Source: [Eubacterium] saphenum (GTDB lineage: Bacteria > Bacillota > Clostridia > Lachnospirales > Anaerotignaceae). Taken from it: DNA of 7,163 nucleotides. The stretch lies in the NCBI GenBank assembly GCA_004557645.1, contig SFGI01000056.1, positions 1-7,163 of the forward strand. Direction: 5' to 3'. A program made the position numbers and the translations under genes. Shown here piece by piece: positions 6,184-7,163 of the stretch (the first letter of the stretch is position 1; every line of letters starts with the position of its first letter). Below the pieces are notes generated by a model. It did not search any database and had not been told where the DNA came from. It saw nothing but the letters and a program-made list of their open reading frames with translations.

Positions 6184-6890
6184 TCCGCATTCACCTCATT
6201 GGGTTTCTCTTCGTTTTTCTTTTTTTCTGCTTCGGCCTTGGCCGCTTCTTCTTTTTCCTTCTGTTTTTTGGCGGTTTTCGCTTTCTGGTTCACGCGATTT
6301 GCCGCTTCCTTGATGCCACGGGAGAGCATCAGTTCCACGCCCTGCACTGCTTTGTCCATGCCCTGCTCCATCATGGGCAGATCATCGGGATTGAATTTCG
6401 CCAGCACATAATCCGCCAAGTCCCAGCCGCTGGGCTTTTCACCGATGCCAACTTTGATACGGTTAAACTCGTCTGTGCCCATCTGATCGATGATGTTGCG
6501 GATGCCGTTATGACCGCCATGACTCCCCTTTTCCCGGATACGCACACTGCCGCAGGGCAGGCTGGTATCGTCGAAAATGACCACAAAGCGTTCCTGGGGA
6601 ATTTTATAGAAATTCACGATCTCCCGTACGCTTTCGCCGCTCAGGTTCATGTATGTCTGGGGCTTTACCAAAAGCACCTGTTTGCCTTTGATGGTGCCAT
6701 CCCCCACAAAAGCTTTATTTTTGAATTTATTTACTTCAATATCATATTTTTCCGCCAGCTTGTCGATGACATGAAACCCAACATTATGCTTGGTTTCTTC
6801 GTACTGTCTGCCCGGGTTGCCCAGACCGACGATGCAGAAAAATTCCTGTCCCTTGCTTTCCTGGTTTTTGAATCGATCAAAAAGACCCAT
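6180..6890 (-). CDS. pth: Peptidyl-tRNA hydrolase
   Basis: This 236-aa enzyme cleaves the ester bond in peptidyl-tRNAs released from ribosomes, recycling tRNA in the cytoplasm. The family motifs are intact: GLGNPGRQYEETKHNVGF (22-39), KPQTYMNLSGES (76-87), FDDTSLPCG (106-114) and GSHGGHNGIRNI (122-133). By alignment with the E. coli enzyme, N25, the catalytic H35, N82, D107 and N128 occupy the active-site positions. The core ends near residue 202. It is longer than the usual 185-195 aa at both ends: a 16-residue N-terminal extension (MGLFDRFKNQESKGQE) and a Lys/Glu/Ala-rich tail (203-236) that is probably helical or disordered. The start at 6890 is well supported by AGGAGG (6898-6903) 7 nt upstream, and the next Met is at residue 81. 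It is the first gene of the operon, and its stop overlaps the mfd start by 4 nt. The mfd ribosome binding site lies inside the tail coding region. Confidence 0.97.
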   Translation of the reverse strand: MGLFDRFKNQESKGQEFFCIVGLGNPGRQYEETKHNVGFHVIDKLAEKYDIEVNKFKNKAFVGDGTIKGKQVLLVKPQTYMNLSGESVREIVNFYKIPQERFVVIFDDTSLPCGSVRIREKGSHGGHNGIRNIIDQMGTDEFNRIKVGIGEKPSGWDLADYVLAKFNPDDLPMMEQGMDKAVQGVELMLSRGIKEAANRVNQKAKTAKKQKEKEEAAKAEAEKKKNEEKPNEVNAE

Positions 6891-6922
6891 TTTTCTTCCT
6901 CCTGTCTATAAACACAACGGAA

Positions 6923-6948
6923 AGCCCTAATTTTTTTAAATTAGAGCT
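6923..6948 (-). other. AT-rich hairpin in the pth leader
   Basis: CTAATTT (6927-6933) and AAATTAG (6938-6944) pair around a TTTT loop. The stem extends through one mismatch to AGC/GCT (6923-6925 and 6946-6948). It lies within the predicted pth mRNA leader, about 20 nt before the ribosome binding site, which it does not cover. On the minus strand it is followed only by TTT, so it is a poor terminator. It may stabilise the mRNA, act as a weak attenuator, or have no role. Confidence 0.4.
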
Positions 6949-6975
6949 GTTCCAACCAATATCTTATTTTCTAGG

Positions 6976-7005
6976 AGTATACCACAAATGGAATAGAAAA
7001 TACAA
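6976..7005 (-). promoter_or_regulatory. pth: Promoter of the pth-mfd operon
   Basis: On the minus strand, TATACT (6981-6976, 5/6) is preceded by TGG, forming an extended -10 (TGn). A weak -35 TTGTAT (7005-7000) stands 18 nt upstream. The expected transcript starts near 6969, giving a leader of about 80 nt that includes the hairpin at 6923-6948. No other good candidate is seen between 6911 and 7075. Confidence 0.6.
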
Positions 7006-7075
7006 CTCCTACAAAAACCATTCGTAAGCCTATCCTATCGAAAAATTTTTCTCCGCTATATCGCAAAATAAATAT

Positions 7076-7099
7076 CCACCGGCCTAGCCGGTGGTTTTT
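7076..7099 (+). terminator. Rho-independent terminator-like hairpin, plus strand
   Basis: A perfect GC-rich 8-bp stem (CCACCGGC at 7076-7083, GCCGGTGG at 7087-7094) has a CTA loop and is followed by five T (7095-7099). It would stop plus-strand transcription, yet no plus-strand gene lies to its left in this window. A terminator that faces away from any gene is typical of the protective hairpin near one end of some insertion sequences. It is the first of four successive hairpins. Confidence 0.65.
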
Positions 7100-7163
7100 C
7101 ATTTGCGGGCATAGCCCTGCTCCCAGAGCATATGCCTTAAGGCATTACATCAACCTACGGCTA
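7076..7163. repeat. Hairpin train at the right edge, possible IS200/IS605-type element end
   Basis: Four inverted repeats follow each other closely: 7076-7094 (8-bp stem, CTA loop), 7107-7117 (GGGC-ATA-GCCC), 7119-7129 (GCTC-CCA-GAGC) and 7132-7145 (the perfect palindrome ATGCCTTAAGGCAT). Three of them have 3-nt loops. The stretch has no credible coding frame on either strand; in-frame stops appear early on the minus strand. Such structured, non-coding ends with a terminator hairpin occur in IS200/IS605-family elements, whose transposases recognise subterminal hairpins. The body of any element would lie beyond the right edge, so the assignment is an inference. An unrelated structured RNA or intergenic repeat is also possible. 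Confidence 0.35.

Noticed and set aside
7058..7140. Short minus-strand open frames through the hairpin region at the right edge
   Set aside because: They are under about 30 codons, lack ribosome binding sites, and simply read through the inverted repeats.

Overview
The window looks like chromosomal DNA of a Gram-positive anaerobe of the Clostridia, probably a Lachnospiraceae-like gut bacterium. This rests on strong AGGAGG-type ribosome binding sites about 7 nt before the starts, a lipoprotein foldase of the PrsA/SurA type, a flavodoxin plus 2x[4Fe-4S] 'EFR1'-type ferredoxin, and the order pth-mfd-foldase. The genus is not determined. All five complete genes lie on the minus strand, so transcription runs from right to left.

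Right to left: positions 6911-7163 hold no credible gene. They contain a run of short hairpins (7076-7145) that may be the edge of a mobile or repetitive element, then a good promoter (6976-7005) and a leader with an AT-rich hairpin. Next comes the housekeeping operon pth (peptidyl-tRNA hydrolase, 6180-6890) and mfd (transcription-repair coupling factor, 2677-6183), which overlap by the four bases ATGA. A 77-nt gap with a second promoter and a tiny possible leader ORF precedes a secreted foldase-like lipoprotein (1619-2599). A clear intrinsic terminator at 1582-1610 closes the unit.

A second, independent promoter (1526-1554) drives a 273-aa flavodoxin/ferredoxin protein (661-1482). After 87 nt containing another promoter comes a small HTH-XRE regulator with a C-terminal zinc ribbon (136-573), closed by its own terminator (102-129). 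The first 90 bases hold a plus-strand terminator and an unresolved gene fragment at the edge.

Functionally, pth and mfd serve translation and transcription: one recycles peptidyl-tRNA, the other clears stalled RNA polymerase and recruits UvrABC. The lipoprotein probably assists folding outside the membrane, and the left pair looks like a redox protein beside a one-component regulator. The main genes are conventional. Points worth a second look are the hairpin train at the right edge, a foldase lacking both usual parvulin histidines, charged extensions on Pth and Mfd, and an inverted repeat around the regulator promoter. I see no clear evidence of a wholly new system.
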